Origin: Aphelocoma coerulescens
Taxonomy: Eukaryota; Chordata; Aves; Passeriformes; Corvidae
Assembly (NCBI RefSeq): GCF_041296385.1
Contig: NC_091015.1
Span: 52,208,345 to 52,272,344 of the forward strand
Direction: 5' to 3'
DNA length: 64,000 nt
The translations under genes were made by a program, and so were the position numbers. Below the pieces are notes generated by a model that saw nothing but the letters and a program-made list of their open reading frames with translations, made no database searches and had not been told where the DNA came from. Below are positions 1-13,200 of this stretch, piece after piece; within the stretch, counting starts at the first letter, position 1; each line of letters starts with the position of its first letter.

Positions 1-320
1 TGTCCAAGATGCAAGGGCATTTTTGTTCCTAAATGCCAATTTATTTAGGACTTTTACATGAAATGCTGTCCTTCCAGTGATGGGAGGACATGAAGAGAAC
101 TCTCTTGGGATGCTTTGCCTCTTCAGCACTTACCTCAGACCAAAAGGACAGAGGCAGATGGAAATAAAAATCCTGACATCTTGAACTTCAATTTAACAAC
201 TTATCATTAAAAGTTTTGGTACCCTGGAAAGTCCCCTTTTGGAGAAATCCTTTCTTTAACATATGTGTTTAGAAGATGCTTTGTGCAGAATAATGCAGAA
301 TAATAATATAAACATTGCAT

Positions 321-378
321 TTGGACTCATGGTCATTGTAGGCCCCTTCCAACTGAACTATTTTATTTTATGCTGTGA
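321..378 (+). repeat. CR1 LINE 3'-terminal fragment
   Basis: The stretch GGACTCATGGTCATTGTAGG, followed by CCCCTTCCAACTGAAC and an imperfect ATTTTATTTTA tail, matches the conserved 3' end of avian CR1 elements in sense orientation. The usual ATTCTATGATT octamer tail is degraded. Only about 60 bases are recognisable, so this is an old 5'-truncated copy. Confidence 0.65.
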
Positions 379-2560
379 ATTATTCTTTTTGTCTTTCATT
401 TTCTGTATTTCCTTATGCCTCTTTTATCTCTCATTTTTCCCATGTGTCCCTCTTTTCTACTCTTCTCTCCGTTTTACTTATCTTCTACTTGTTCTCAAAC
501 AAATCTTTAAAATCAAATAGGATCCTAAAAATAAACTTAATTTGGTAAATAGGTATATAAAATTTGGTTTCCTGAAAAGTCAGTTAATTCTTCATTTAAA
601 GCAATTTGATTTTCCAAACATCATTTCATTTTCTCCTTTTCAATCATAGCTAATAGTACCTCTCCAGACACTTACAAATAACTTGATGGTTCTAATTTTT
701 ATATATTTATTTGTATTTTGTGTTATTTGGTTGTATGTACATTACAAAATTTAACCTTTTTCTTACTAGTATAGAGTCAAACAGTAGCTTAAATGGAAAA
801 GGTTAGGCTTAAAAGAATTTAAAGCTACCTGCAGAAATTTGAAATACTAAAACATAATAACAGCCCTCTGTTTCTGTGCAGAAGAGTCATGCATTATTTC
901 TTCTCTACTGACATGGAAAAAAGCTGTAGTATATGTTTGAATTATGATCTAATGCAAAGAAAGCTTTTCCCTAGAATTAGAAGCTTGAAGCGTTTACAGC
1001 CTGTGACTTGGTTCTTCCCCAAGCCATTCCTAAGAAATCTCAGCTGCTGTGGACAGGAGTTTTTTTTCCAGAGCATCAAAAATTATGGTTTTAAATATAG
1101 ACTATTCACTTGTCCTTCTTGCACAACTTTAATTGAACTTCCACGCTTTGTGAAAACTCTTATGCTGGAAACTTGATCTAATTTTTTTAAAAATTTGAAA
1201 CTTGAAAACAAAGTTATCTAGAAATACACAGATTCAATCCTTATCTGTCTTTGTTATAAAAAAAGGGAGAAATAAAAGAGAGACAACACAATTCAGTGGT
1301 CTGATCTAGATGGAGGCTTTTAGCATGAAACCATCCTGTAGTCTCTCATAGTACACACAGCCCATCACATGTCAGGGCACAAAATTAATCCCACAGCAAT
1401 CAGGCAATGAGGCCACTGATTGATTAACCTCAATTTGAATAAGGCTGACCATTATGTTACCCATCATTTTGCTAATCTTTGTGAAGAATTTGTGAGCACA
1501 GCTTTTTATAAGGTTACTCATTATGCAAACAGCAGATAATACAGGGTTCAGACTTACACAGAACCTCTTACTCCTCTGCAGAGTTCTTCCGATAGAGTAA
1601 AGAGAAATTAACTGCACAAGATTTCACAGCAGTAATAACTTCAGCTTCCCTCACCTTCACTTGCAGCTCGTTCTGTTGCAGGCAAAGCTTCATTCAAGGA
1701 GTCTGCCCACTGCTCAGGGCTTGTCTTGTTCTTTTATGACTATGAAACAACAAGCAGGTACTCTACAGAACACAGATATGGGTATACTTACAGCCCAGAT
1801 TTGAAACTGTCCTTAAGTGTTAATTTCTACCCAAAATAACCACTCAATAACTGCTTCAGTGTCCATCAAGTGAAGTTTTGCTGGAGCCCAGTTAGTTCAT
1901 GTTGCCTTTATAGGTCTGTCTTGTCCTACAATAAAAAAGTTGCTCTCTTTCTTTTACTGGATTTACAGTGCAGGCTTGATATTAATTTCTTACTAGTATT
2001 AAAGTATTCTTTTCAGGTAAGGTTTCTGCTGGTACCTTGTTTATCTTCTGACATATCATGGCAGAATGAGTGGCATTGCAGTGAGAGATATCATCATGGA
2101 AAACTCAAAAAAATCACCCCAAATATTTCTTTGTCATATTAATATATGAAAGCATCTTACAATTATTGGTAATGCAACTAAAATACATAACATTTTCATC
2201 AATATGTTGCAAAATTATATTAGCATTACATTGTAATTCAAACTAATGTGACCCAAACATCTTTTCATCTCCTTTTCAAATAATATGCTACGGAAAGCTT
2301 TCTGGATCGTTTTTATAATTCAAGATACCTGTTATTAAAATAATAGATATTCAGGAAAATTTCAGCTTCAGAAATTCTGTGGTTATGTTTCTATAAAGGA
2401 GTACTTTTAAAAGAACATTGAAACCCACCAGTGCTCAGAAACAGTGTGCAAGAATAAGTTAATGCAGTGAAAGCAAGTTCTTTGAAAGGATCTGTGTGAT
2501 GAATGTTAAGAGTAGTCCTTATGAATCTAAATTAACACAACAAGATGTCTGTAAAACTCT

Positions 2561-2592
2561 GTGTGTGTGTGTATATATATACATATATATAC
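2561..2592. repeat. (TG)n(TA)n compound microsatellite
   Basis: About six TG units are followed by interrupted TA units (GTGTGTGTGTGTATATATATACATATATATAC). It is a simple repeat in an intron with no associated gene signal. Confidence 0.9.
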
Positions 2593-4199
2593 TTATGGAA
2601 GAATAATAAATATCACCTCAGTTTAATTTCCTTACTGATATAATATATGAGTGTGTGCATATTGCTCACAGAAGTTGTCAAATAGAGAACAAATTATTTA
2701 TAAACAATACTTTATAAACATGAGTGGAGACATACTGAATAAAACTTCCATTTTTCCCAATGTGCAAACCTTTTTCTAATGAAAGTAAAGGCATTACTTT
2801 CAGGACAAAAAATTGAAAGAAAAAGAAGTGAAAAAAATTGCTATAAGAATGTGAAGAATTCTTTTTCTTGACCCATAAAAATAGAAATGTTTCTTTTTCA
2901 TGCCCAGTCTACGTACATACTGCAATGAATTCTAGTATTATTTTCATGGTTTTTTTCCCATTTTTGAACTGAGTATATTGAGTTACATATTTTTTTCTCT
3001 TTTTGCAAAAAATATTTTCAAATGAATTGTGGACAAAATTGTGTATTTAAATTCTGCTGCAGACTGCGTATTTTCTAATCTTAATATAGAAACTATTTTG
3101 GAAATAATTTCATTATGTCAATGCCTAAGACTTTAATAATTCAAATTTGAGATAATACCTGAGGATTGCTCAAAAAAAATTAAAGTTGAGTATTATATTT
3201 GTTTTTCCTGCCCACGTCTCAAGAATCTTAGAGCATCAGTTTCTTTCTTTACATGATCTAAATGGACGAATGACAACTGTATTTGTGTTACCAAATACAG
3301 TTTCTGTAGCCAGTATGTACCAAATGCTATTCTAACCTCCTCCTGTGCAGAGCTGATGACTAATCCTATGTGCTGGCAATCATTTCAAAAGTGGAGGAAT
3401 TCTAGTTTAGGTGAGGTTATAGGGAACAATGCTTTTGGAAGTGTTATTAACAAGAGTAAGTTGAGAATATGTTTTGTATACTGCAGAGATACTTTGTTTT
3501 CCTAAGGGGCCTGCAGAACTACTGTCACACATGTAAGATTTATAGAAATTAGGATGATTCTCTATATCCTTACATGGTGTGTAGCTCATGATGTTTTTTT
3601 CAAACTCTGATGGAAAAATAAGTCTGTAAAAGCTAATTGTTCTGTTTCTTTTCATCTTTGTCTTTGTAAAGTTCTTTCATCTTCCACACTGTTACTGTAA
3701 AAAATTGAACTACTAGCTTAGGCTATATACATATTTGTCTTTGAAGTAATATTTTTGCTTAAGGAGTCTTCTCTTAGCTTTGAGAAGCTCTTATTGCTGT
3801 TTTTCTCATCCCTTATTCTCTTGTGAGGCATCTTGTTCTCCTGGCAGAAAATAAGATGTAATGCTTTTAAGGAAAGTCAGATAGGAAAACTTGCCTTTCT
3901 CCCTTCCTCTGCAGCCCATGCTGTGTCTGTATCTGTATTCTTAAGCTGGGATCCCCGGGTACATTTTTATTACCCTGCTTAGGCTCTCACCCTTCCTGTG
4001 GGTGCCTGTGAATGCACCTCTCTGTGTGTATATGAAGCTCCTTAATGCCATTGTCTGTGGATTGTCACTGGCAGAGTTAGATGGTAGCAATGGTGGGCTG
4101 GTTTTTCTGAAAAGGGCTGAAGTTAAATACCTAAAATACTTAATATGTGACTCTGAATGCTTCCAGTTGGATGAGGCTGAATTTCCTTTTCTATTCCAG

Positions 4200-4264
4200 A
4201 CGGATACTTCACAGGGATTTGAAAGCCAAGAATATATTTTTGAAAGATAATCTTCTTAAAATTG
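4200..4264 (+). CDS. NEK11: NEK11 coding exon a: kinase catalytic loop (HRDLK)
   Basis: The exon encodes the end of an Arg codon, then [11 protein letters not shown] and about ten further residues ending in LLKIG. The HRD Asp (residue 6 in window numbering) is the catalytic base, Lys8 stabilises the transferred phosphate, and Asn11 binds the metal. The acceptor is TATTCCAG before 4200 and the donor is GTGAGA at 4265. It begins with one base completing the previous codon and ends one base into a Gly codon, which joins exactly to the DFG exon. Human NEK11 has a near-identical segment. The neighbouring 465-base intron is short. Confidence 0.93.
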
Positions 4265-7200
4265 GTGAGACTTCCATACTTTTTAAAGATATATTTGTTT
4301 TCATGTGATAGAACAGTCCAGCAGACATTTTGTCAATAAGGAGATTTAAAGAAAATCATGTCTGAAATAGCATTTTGATTTGTGGTCAAACATTTATTTG
4401 ACAGTCAGACAGAGGAGAGGCAGTGAAATCTCTAGCTTTGAGGATGCTTCAGGCTTGGCTGGACCTACACCTGAGCAGCCCCATGTAACTTGCTTTGAGC
4501 TAGGGGTTTGAATCAGAAGACCTTGTGAAGCCTCTTCAAATTCACATTGTTCTGTGATATGTTTTTATTTTGAAGAATTACAGAAAATTGTTTTTCCCCT
4601 TTTTTAAATACTAGCAGAATTTTCTGGACATACAGTAATTTTATCATGTCTAACAATAAACAAAAAAAAGTGTATATGAATAGATGTATATTTATATTAA
4701 TAGATTATTGTTTCTACTAATATTTTTAGGAGACTTTGGAGTTTCTTGTCTTTTGATGGGTTCATGTGATCTTGCAACTACTTTTACTGGGACACCATAC
4801 TACATGAGTCCAGAAGTACTGAAGCACCAGGGATATAATACAAAATCTGACATTTGGTGAGTAGTTAGAATGCTATTTTGGTTGGATAAGGCATTTATCC
4901 CCACTAAAACTATTTCAGGACATTTGAATCAAATGTTGCAATCTGAGGCCTTGCCACTTGTGTTAAGAAGCCTGTAGTTGGCTTTTATTCTGGGTTATCT
5001 GAGACTTTAAAGGAGAGTAAAATTCAGATCCAGTCTCTGATGTGATACAGGATCATTGTAGATAAAGTTCAGGTTTTTCTAGGAAGAGGGAAATCTCTTT
5101 TTTTCTTGTGTTGAGATAGATGAGTTGAAAGAAGCAACTTTCTGTGAAACTTTGGGAGGATGAGCAGAGTGATTCTGGCTGAGAAGATAGAAGGACCTTC
5201 TTAGGAAGTAAATTTAAAAACATGGGCAAATGTTAAAAGCAATAAAGTATTTGGAAGGGGAGTTGAAAATGAGAGTAACTGCAGTGTTAGAACAGAAACA
5301 AAAGGCACTCTGTTTTATGAGGCTCAAAGGTAGAAAGAAAAGTGTCAGTTCTGCATTTAGATGGCACAAATTCTTGAGATCAGGACTTCTGAGGTGATGA
5401 TAGAGAATCAGGTTGAGAAGCTGAGATCTGTTGAAAGACTTTAGGAAACTTTTAGATGTGAGGTACTCTTCCAAGCTAAGATGGAGAACAATTTTTTTGG
5501 ATGGGGAAAATATCTGGCTTGTTTGTATGTCTGTCCTAAACATGTCATGTTTTAAGATAATAGCTAAAAGTGTTGAGTTTTTAGATTTTGTCATAATATT
5601 TTATTTAAGGGGCTTTTATGAGGTGTTCTGTTGGGTTTTTTTTTTTCCCCTGTAGGTGTGTATATCAGAAGATTCATTTTTATAAATATTCCAAACCAGA
5701 GAAGTTCCTTTGTAAAACATTTGGCCACTGGAATATACTCTGATTGCTTGATAATTTACTCTAGCTTTGTCTCAGTTCTGCCTTTTCAAAATATACTTGT
5801 GACTGCAGGTTATATTTCTGAAAGTGGAGAACAGTCATCTGTATTTTCAGATGGTAGCAACCATTTTTCACAGTTGACATATTCAGTCCAGCCAATGGAT
5901 ATGTCAGGAATCTCATCTCATGGTCTGTGTAGCTGGTGGCTATGGATTTGATGTCAGATTCTCTCTTGTTCATCTGTAGCAAATATCAGTTAATACATGT
6001 AGTCAATAAAAATATATTGGGAGAAGATTTCAAAAGATGTCAGAACAAATGAATAGTCAGGGAAGCCTGCCTTTTGTGGTCTTCTGCTGTAAGGAATAAT
6101 TTCTTTTATTGCAGTGCAAATAGAAAGTAAAATACGTGTTTAAGTACTATTTGTGGTTACTAGTGTCAGTCCACATAGGTCATTGAAGTTGTATAGAGTA
6201 AACACAAACAGAATTTGGTCCAATATTTTTATAAATGATGTGTTGATCACCCTTTCAAAATTTACAAAACTGCAGAAAAAAGCCCCCAATCCCAAAGTCA
6301 GTAGCCACCAGTGTTCTGCTGTACTTTCTGGTTTTTATAATCTTTCCAAAGCATTACTGAGAGCACTCATCTGAGGGTGAAACTGCCTTCAGTAGGAGCT
6401 TGTTGGCCCTCACTGTGGGGGCACTAAGGAGGAGGTGTGCCCTGACTCAGTAGTTCCCCAGCCCACAAACCCTTTCTTTTTTTGAGCCAGGAAACTCTTT
6501 TCATCAGGACTCATATGTTTGATTGATACTCTCATCATTTCATCTTTTGCTCTTTTAATAGTGATTCTATTTGATTGGGTTTTTTTTATTGTCCCCATTT
6601 AACAGGGGCCAAAACGCAGGAGGACCCTGAGCAGACAGGGGAGCCCACCCTGGAGGCTCCAGGTGAGATTAAGTCCTTGGGCCACTGTGCAGGAAGTTCA
6701 GTTGCTCATGAAGAATCAAAGACTCATAGAATGGTTGGGGTTGGAAGGGCCCTTAAAGATCATCTTGTTCCAACCCCCCTGCCATGGGCAGGGACACCTT
6801 CCTCTAGGTGAGATTGCTCAAAGCCCCATCCAGCCTAGCCTTGAACTCTTTCTCAGTTTGAAGCTGTTACCCCTTGTCCTATGATTACATGCCTTTGTAA
6901 AAAGTCCCTCTCTGGCTCTCCTGCAGTTCTCCCTTATGTACTGGAAGGCGCTGTAAGGTCTCCCTGGAGCCTTCTCTTCTCCAGGCTGAACAGCCCCATC
7001 TCTCTCAGCCTGTCTTCATGGAAGGGGTGTTCCAGCCCTCAGATCATCTTTGTGTACCTCTTCTGGACTTGCTTCAACAGCTCTGCATCCTTCTCATCTT
7101 GAGGGCCCAGATTTCAATGCAGTATTCCATGTGAGCTCTTAGAAGAGTAGAGTAGAGGGAAGAATCTCCTTCCTCAGCCTGCTGGTCACACTGCTTCTGA

Positions 7201-10200
7201 TGCAGCCCAGGATGTGGTTGGGCTGTCAGCACACGTTGCCAAGTCATGTCGACCTTTTCATCAAGCAACATCCCCCACGTCCTTCTCCTCAGGTCTGCTT
7301 TCAATCCATTCTCTGCCCAGTCTGTATGTGGGACCTAAGTGCAGGACATTGTAATTTGCCTTGTACTCCATAAAGTTGGCATGGGCCCACCTCCTAAGTC
7401 TGCCAAGGTCCCTCTGAATGACAGCCCTTCCTGCCAGCACGTGGACAATACCACACAGCTTGTTGTCAGCAAACTTGCTGAGGATATGCTCAGTCCCTCT
7501 GTCCATGTTGCTGACAGAGATGTTAAACAGCACTGTTTGTTGATCCCTGAGGAATTTCAAGGAGTTGCCCAAGTCTTTTATATGTAGCTGAAGTGACATT
7601 CTCTCTTCAGACTTATCCTTCTGATCTCTAGCAGGACTCAAAAATTCACACACAAAAATTCAGACTTACAAGTGTTCCCATGTTAAATATAAGATAATGT
7701 AAAATATCTTCTGGAAAAGACAGTGCTATCTCACCTTGATATCATGGTCCTCTCACTGTTCAGTCCAGTTCATTGGAAAGACCTTAATTTATGCTGCATT
7801 ACTGATGTGCTCTAAAGAGACACTGTGCTTTTCAGGTTCACTGAAATGTTCTGCAACTGGCTTTTCAAAACTGGCTTTTCAAAACTGGCTTGAATATCCA
7901 CAGTGCTGCAGCTGGTGCAAGAAATATGGTCCTTTACAGCTCAAGGTCAATAGGTGGGAAAACGCTTTGTGTTTTACAGTTCTTCCCTATGGAAGTTGTG
8001 CAGTTGGGCTCAGAGAAATGGCAGCATTTCTGTTTCCTTCAGTTGAAATGTCAGGGCTGGAGTTCTTTGCTATTGCACGCTTTATGTCAAATCTAAATTC
8101 ACAGGAGGCAAATTAAAACTAGCTCATGTGTTTTCCTCAGCATCCCTGAGCCTGGACTTGCTGGACTATGAGTTCACCACTGCTTCTTCCCATCAGTGCT
8201 TCCCCGTACGGATCTGGCAGACAGAGAAGAGTCAGAGCAGTGCCGGCAGCCGAGCTGAGACAGAGAGAGCCCAAGAGGCCAGGGCAGGTCAGGGATCAGT
8301 CAGTGATGTGTGTGTGTGCAATTGGGGCTCGCTGGTAGCCCAGCACAGTGTGACCCCGAGGTGCTGCTGTCCTGGTGTCCCTTCCTGCCCTTACACACTC
8401 CCTGGTGAGACTGATGTTACGGGGGGTCGGCCGGCATTCCCCTGCCTCCAGCGCTATGGCACTGCCTTCATGTGTCAAGAAAACTGAAGGAAATAGTTAC
8501 CAGCAATAACATTTCTCTCTTCTTTTCAAAGATATGAGCATATAAGGTAAACTTCATCCAGAAACTTTTCAATGGATTTGTGCATATTATATGTTATAAA
8601 TCATCTCAGAAACAAAACTTGTAACAGAAATAATAGTTGAAAACCAAATTTTTTTTTCCATTAGAGACTTAACAAATTCTTTGTAAGAGAGATATAAATA
8701 ACTTTCTTTTTGTCTTTCAGAGACAAAGCATTGTCACAATCACGTGTAAATTCATTGTACAGTCTTCCATCAAGTACTGTCAGATTTTGACAGATGATTT
8801 GTCTGTTGTGTTTGGGTAAATTGGGTTACCCACACCACAGATCTTGACACTTTCATTTTATTGTGCTTGCTTGTCTGTGCTTTTCCCCCACTTTGTCTTT
8901 TTCTTTAATATTAACAATCAAAAACTGGAGCAATGTTGAGGCTGAGGGGCTGGGGCTGGGGGAGACAGCAGCAGGGAGTTCTCGTTGAATAGCCGATGAG
9001 TCAATATTGAGGAATTAAATTCAGAGACATATTCCTCACAGACTCTGAAGCCAACAAATTGTAAAGACCTTCTGATAAGATCAGATTAAGAGGTTAAAAC
9101 CATAAAGGTATATGCATTTACATTATCTGACTTTTGGAGTTGAATTTAAAGCTAGCTTGGATCTTACAACCTTTGAAGAGCTGTAACATTTTTTACAAAA
9201 GATCAGAAGGTGTTAAAAGGATGACAGTGTTTATGTAAGCAACACCAAAACCTCAGGGTGGTTTCTCCTAAGAAGGAAAATTAGGGGACTGTCAGTTGAG
9301 ACTGGGGAAAACACACTGAAGCCTGTCCAGATGCTCCTTTTTATGATGTAGTTGAGTATAAGTAGCTTCAACATGAACTGGTCATGCCACAATTCTGCTG
9401 AAATTATCTGCTGTTTGGGAACTTTGTCAAACCTATTCATGAATATAGGGAGTTGTCAAACCAAATGTGCTGGCTGGATGGCTTAATGACCATTTTAGAA
9501 TTTTATAACATTGGCACTTATGCAGGCTAAGATTATAAAAGTAATTAAATTGTATGTTTGGATCATGTGCAGATTGCTTATGGGAATTGGGAAGCAATTT
9601 CCTCCTGCTCCTTACAAGGTGCTTAGACCAGAAATATAGAAACATAACTGAGAAAAGCAGTTTTTGGCCAAAAGCTTGTCAGTTACTTCCTTGGGTGTTT
9701 GCAGCCCAGGAGCTCTCTTGGGAAGAAATAGCCTTGCTCTGGCACTTGGGGCAGCATTTCCCATTTTAGGAGATATTTATTTAATTTCAAAGATTTAGAT
9801 CCTGCAGAAAAAAAACCCTTATTCTTTTTCCATCATTTTTATTAACTTTTTTTTTCCTATTTTTTTCTTTCATGGGACAGATGGGATCTTCCCTGGGTAA
9901 TCGGTTCACAGCCCTGGCTGCAGCAGAACGCCCTGGGCATTCTTTTCATCTTTCTCCACCTCAGGTGTAGTCAGAGTACTAAACTAAATGAATAAATCAG
10001 CTTCCCTGACGCGTCAAATCCTGTGTTCCTAATGTCTCATTAAACAATTTCTAGCTGCCAGAATCAAGCAGCTTCCAAAACAGATTGATTCTGCAAAAAG
10101 GAGTTATAGTACAGTCTGTCAGGTTGGGATTTTTCTTCTTTTTTTCTTCTCTCTGGGTGATTTCCATTTTTATTTGATGCTTTCAGATGCTGTGTGCGTA

Positions 10201-13200
10201 GGGGGTTTTTGTTGTTCTTTTTGCTTTAGGTATTTTCTCATGTAGTAATTATCTTGTTTCAGAGTTTGAACATACATCATAAATACAGATAATCATGTGC
10301 GTTACCATTTATTGATTTTGAAAGTTTGCAAGCTGTTTGACAGTTAAATCTTTAAAAAACCTAGGCAATTATGTATTTACCTCAGTAGTTGCTCTTTAGT
10401 TGGTTCTTAGCAAAAATGCTCTGCTAATGGTTTTCACGTACTTGCTTGAAAAGTGCCAGCAAGTGGAGCCCCCCCACTGACTCTCTCTCTTCTTCCCTAT
10501 TTGCATTGTATGTAGAGCCTGGGTTTCAGCTTTAAAATTATTTGCTCTTGTTCTTTTATTTCCAGCTGGACCAAAACAATTCGTCTTTTTTAACCAAAAT
10601 GAATAATTGAAACTTCATTCATTATTTGCTTTCAAAGATGTTTATACCCCTTTCCTGAAAGCCATTCATCCATACATATTTCATAACATTATGCTTTATT
10701 TTCTTACTTCTTCTGGAATCACAGATTAAATTATAAATGCCACAGTCAAATATAAAGATATTTAAACTGGTTACTTAGATGAGCCTCAACCTGTATCTGG
10801 CTCTCACCAGCATTTTCTATGACCTTGATCAAGTCAATCATTGATCAAGTCAGACCCCTGGCTGAAGGAAAAAACTGAACATCCTCCAAAGCCTACAAAA
10901 CTCAACTCCCCTATTTTTAAAAAATCATTTGTCAGACAGAACTCAGCTGAAGTGCAAACTGTTATGAATATTCATTATGTAAAATTATTATGAGAGTGTT
11001 TATTTTAAAATGTTCAACTTGGTGACCTTTTATGATGGCCATTAGGACCAGTGACTAAGGTGACAGTAAACCAGAGAGCCTTTTGAAATTGTTTGCAGTT
11101 ACTCCTCCTGGTTTTTAAGGGTTTTAAACTAACACTGGTCCTTAGGTACGTGTCCAGACCTACATGTTCAGATTTCTTCTTTTCTTCTCCAAATAAAATT
11201 TTGGGGAAATTTAGTTTTATATGTTGCAATATGATAATGATACTCTCATCTGAATTTTCAAATTTCTTTGAGTACAAATTCATTTCATAATCTATTTTGA
11301 GTATGTGGCCAAATTAGTGAAATCACACTGGAAGGCATTTCTGTTCTTCGAAAGTGGCATTATTTAATTTGAACTTGAATTTTAGCCTCAGTTTGGTGTC
11401 AGAAATTAATTTGCAGAACAAATGTAACCAGACCTATGTCTAAACACTGCTAAACTGTTTTCTCAGCCAGTCACTAATTAAAATTTTTTTCCTCATTTGA
11501 TGAGTAATCATTTAAAGTAGTTAATATAATTGGGTTTTACTTTATTTTTAAATATATATATATGAGATTATATATATTTATATACAGAATACAGATTTGT
11601 GCCTGTACCTATGAAAACGGAATGATGATTTATCCTGTTTATAAATTATATTAATTTGTGATCTGAATAAAAATATTTTAGGTGAAAAGGACACCACAAT
11701 AATGAAATATCCTTCTCAGGAGAAAAGGGCATACAATTGAGATTTTACTTACTGTAATGTCACTATGCATGTGACTTTCAAAGATACTATGTATACTATT
11801 TCTATTTGTTCATTCTTCAAGGTCTCTGGGATGCATTTTGTATGAGATGTGCTGTATGAACCATGCATTTACTGGACAGAATTTTTTATCTGTTGTGTTA
11901 AAAATTGTGGAAGGTGAAACACCTTCTCTTCCTGATAGATATCCAAGCAAACTGAATGCTGTGCTATGCAGGTATGTTATTTTCTTGTTTAGCAGGTTTT
12001 AGTAAGTTTGAACAATTGCTTAATTACTCCTTTTGGTTTTTAATGTTTCAGCATGTTAAGTAAGAATCCTTCATTGAGACCAGCAGCATCAGAGATCCTA
12101 AAATCCCCTTATATTGATGAACAACTCAAGGTATGTAAGAAAAAGCAGTAGCTGTACACTTGCCATTTGAGAATGTATTTTGCAAAGGCAAAATGGAGGC
12201 AGGGAAAACATGTTGAGAAAAAACAATTTGATAGCTGTTCACGGGAACATTAATCTAGGGGACTTTCAGAGCTGTGGTACAAATATGACTGAGGAATGAA
12301 GCCCTCATCACTTGACATGCTGAATGTATCCCCTCTTAAATGTTATGAGCAATAAGAAAAACAGACGTTTATGCATAACAAATGTAGATCATTTGGGCCT
12401 GCATGTAGATATCTCTAAACTGTTCTGGTTAGTCATAGTTTTAGTGAAAACCATTGCCTTTTGCTCTTTTTGCCCAGGTTTCAGTGCCCGTATTATTTTG
12501 CTTTCTAAGAAGGGGGGGAAGGAAACGGCTCGGTCAGTTTTTATATTAGGATGGTATTGGGTAAAAGCTGAAGATTCTGGATAATTTTATCATCAAGTCT
12601 TGATACCCCTTCTGTTTTACTTCCTTGCAGAAAATACAGTACAAGTTCACAAATGTGACTGTGAAAGACAAGGCACTTAACTGGCGGAAAGAAACTGCTC
12701 CCAGTTTTGGTGCTGTGTAAGTATTTTTAACAGTTTTATGGGCAGTAGTATATGAAATTACAGTGTTGCCAAATAATGTCATTAACACTTGTGTCAATCT
12801 CATAGTGCTTTATATTCAGACAAACCTATTCCCCAGAAATACAAAAGAGCAGCCATATTAGAGAGATGCATAATTAAGATTTAGGGAGTAAAAAAAGATT
12901 TGCTGATGAAATTTTTTTATTATGTGACTGTGTAAATTGCACGTGCATGTGCAGTATATGTTTATGTTAATTCAGTGTACAAATCATGACCTTTGTCTTT
13001 AAATTTTGGAAGCTTAAGCTGTCGTTTTAGTTAGGTCATCATCATTTATAGTGCTGCTGTTTCTGTACCTACTAAAAATTGAATGTGAAAGCTATGTTTC
13101 CTAAATGACACCAAACTAAAAGCATGTACACTTAAACTTGTACACTTAAACTGATATTCATCTAATACCTCTGTAGGATACTGTTATTTTTATCTTGTAA

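Larger units (their letters stand above)
1..4199 (+). other. NEK11 intron (3' part), upstream of first visible exon
   Basis: This is AT-rich, non-coding-looking sequence ending in a pyrimidine-rich acceptor (TTTTCTATTCCAG) just before 4200. I looked for the exon expected before the catalytic loop, which encodes the helix ending near the YMHER-type motif, and did not find it, so it probably lies upstream of base 1. The intron contains a short CR1 3' end (321-378), a TG/TA simple repeat (2561-2592) and a 95-codon open frame at 889-1176, discussed in the findings. I see nothing else I can name. Confidence 0.75.
4857..11821 (+). other. NEK11 intron (6965 bp)
   Basis: It holds a MIR-like SINE remnant (6585-6700), directly followed by an 870-base antisense CR1 fragment (6722-7590). 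It also holds a 14-base minisatellite (7855-7891), a CpG-rich patch (about 8195-8460), a direct 12-base repeat (10825-10836 and 10841-10852) and a TA repeat (11551-11580). The splice sites are GTGAGT and CATTCTTCAAG. The longer open frames here, for example 5214-5594 on the minus strand, have no recognisable motif. Confidence 0.85.

Noticed and set aside
4002..4250. 82-codon + strand frame covering the catalytic-loop exon
   Set aside because: It is out of frame with the HRDLK coding and begins in the intron; the true exon is 4200-4264 in another frame.
5214..5594. 126-codon minus-strand frame
   Set aside because: There is no recognisable motif, the composition is AT-driven, and it lies between two well-defined NEK11 exons on the other strand.
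6606..6662. Cassette exon of NEK11 coding sequence
   Set aside because: In the phase set by the flanking exons it hits a TGA, and no kinase insertion is expected between KSDIW and the next helix. It is kept only as a possible MIR exonisation in the findings.
7261..7653. 130-codon minus-strand frame resembling a reverse transcriptase
   Set aside because: It is the decayed CR1 ORF2 end; neighbouring blocks are in another frame, so it is a dead transposon remnant rather than a gene.
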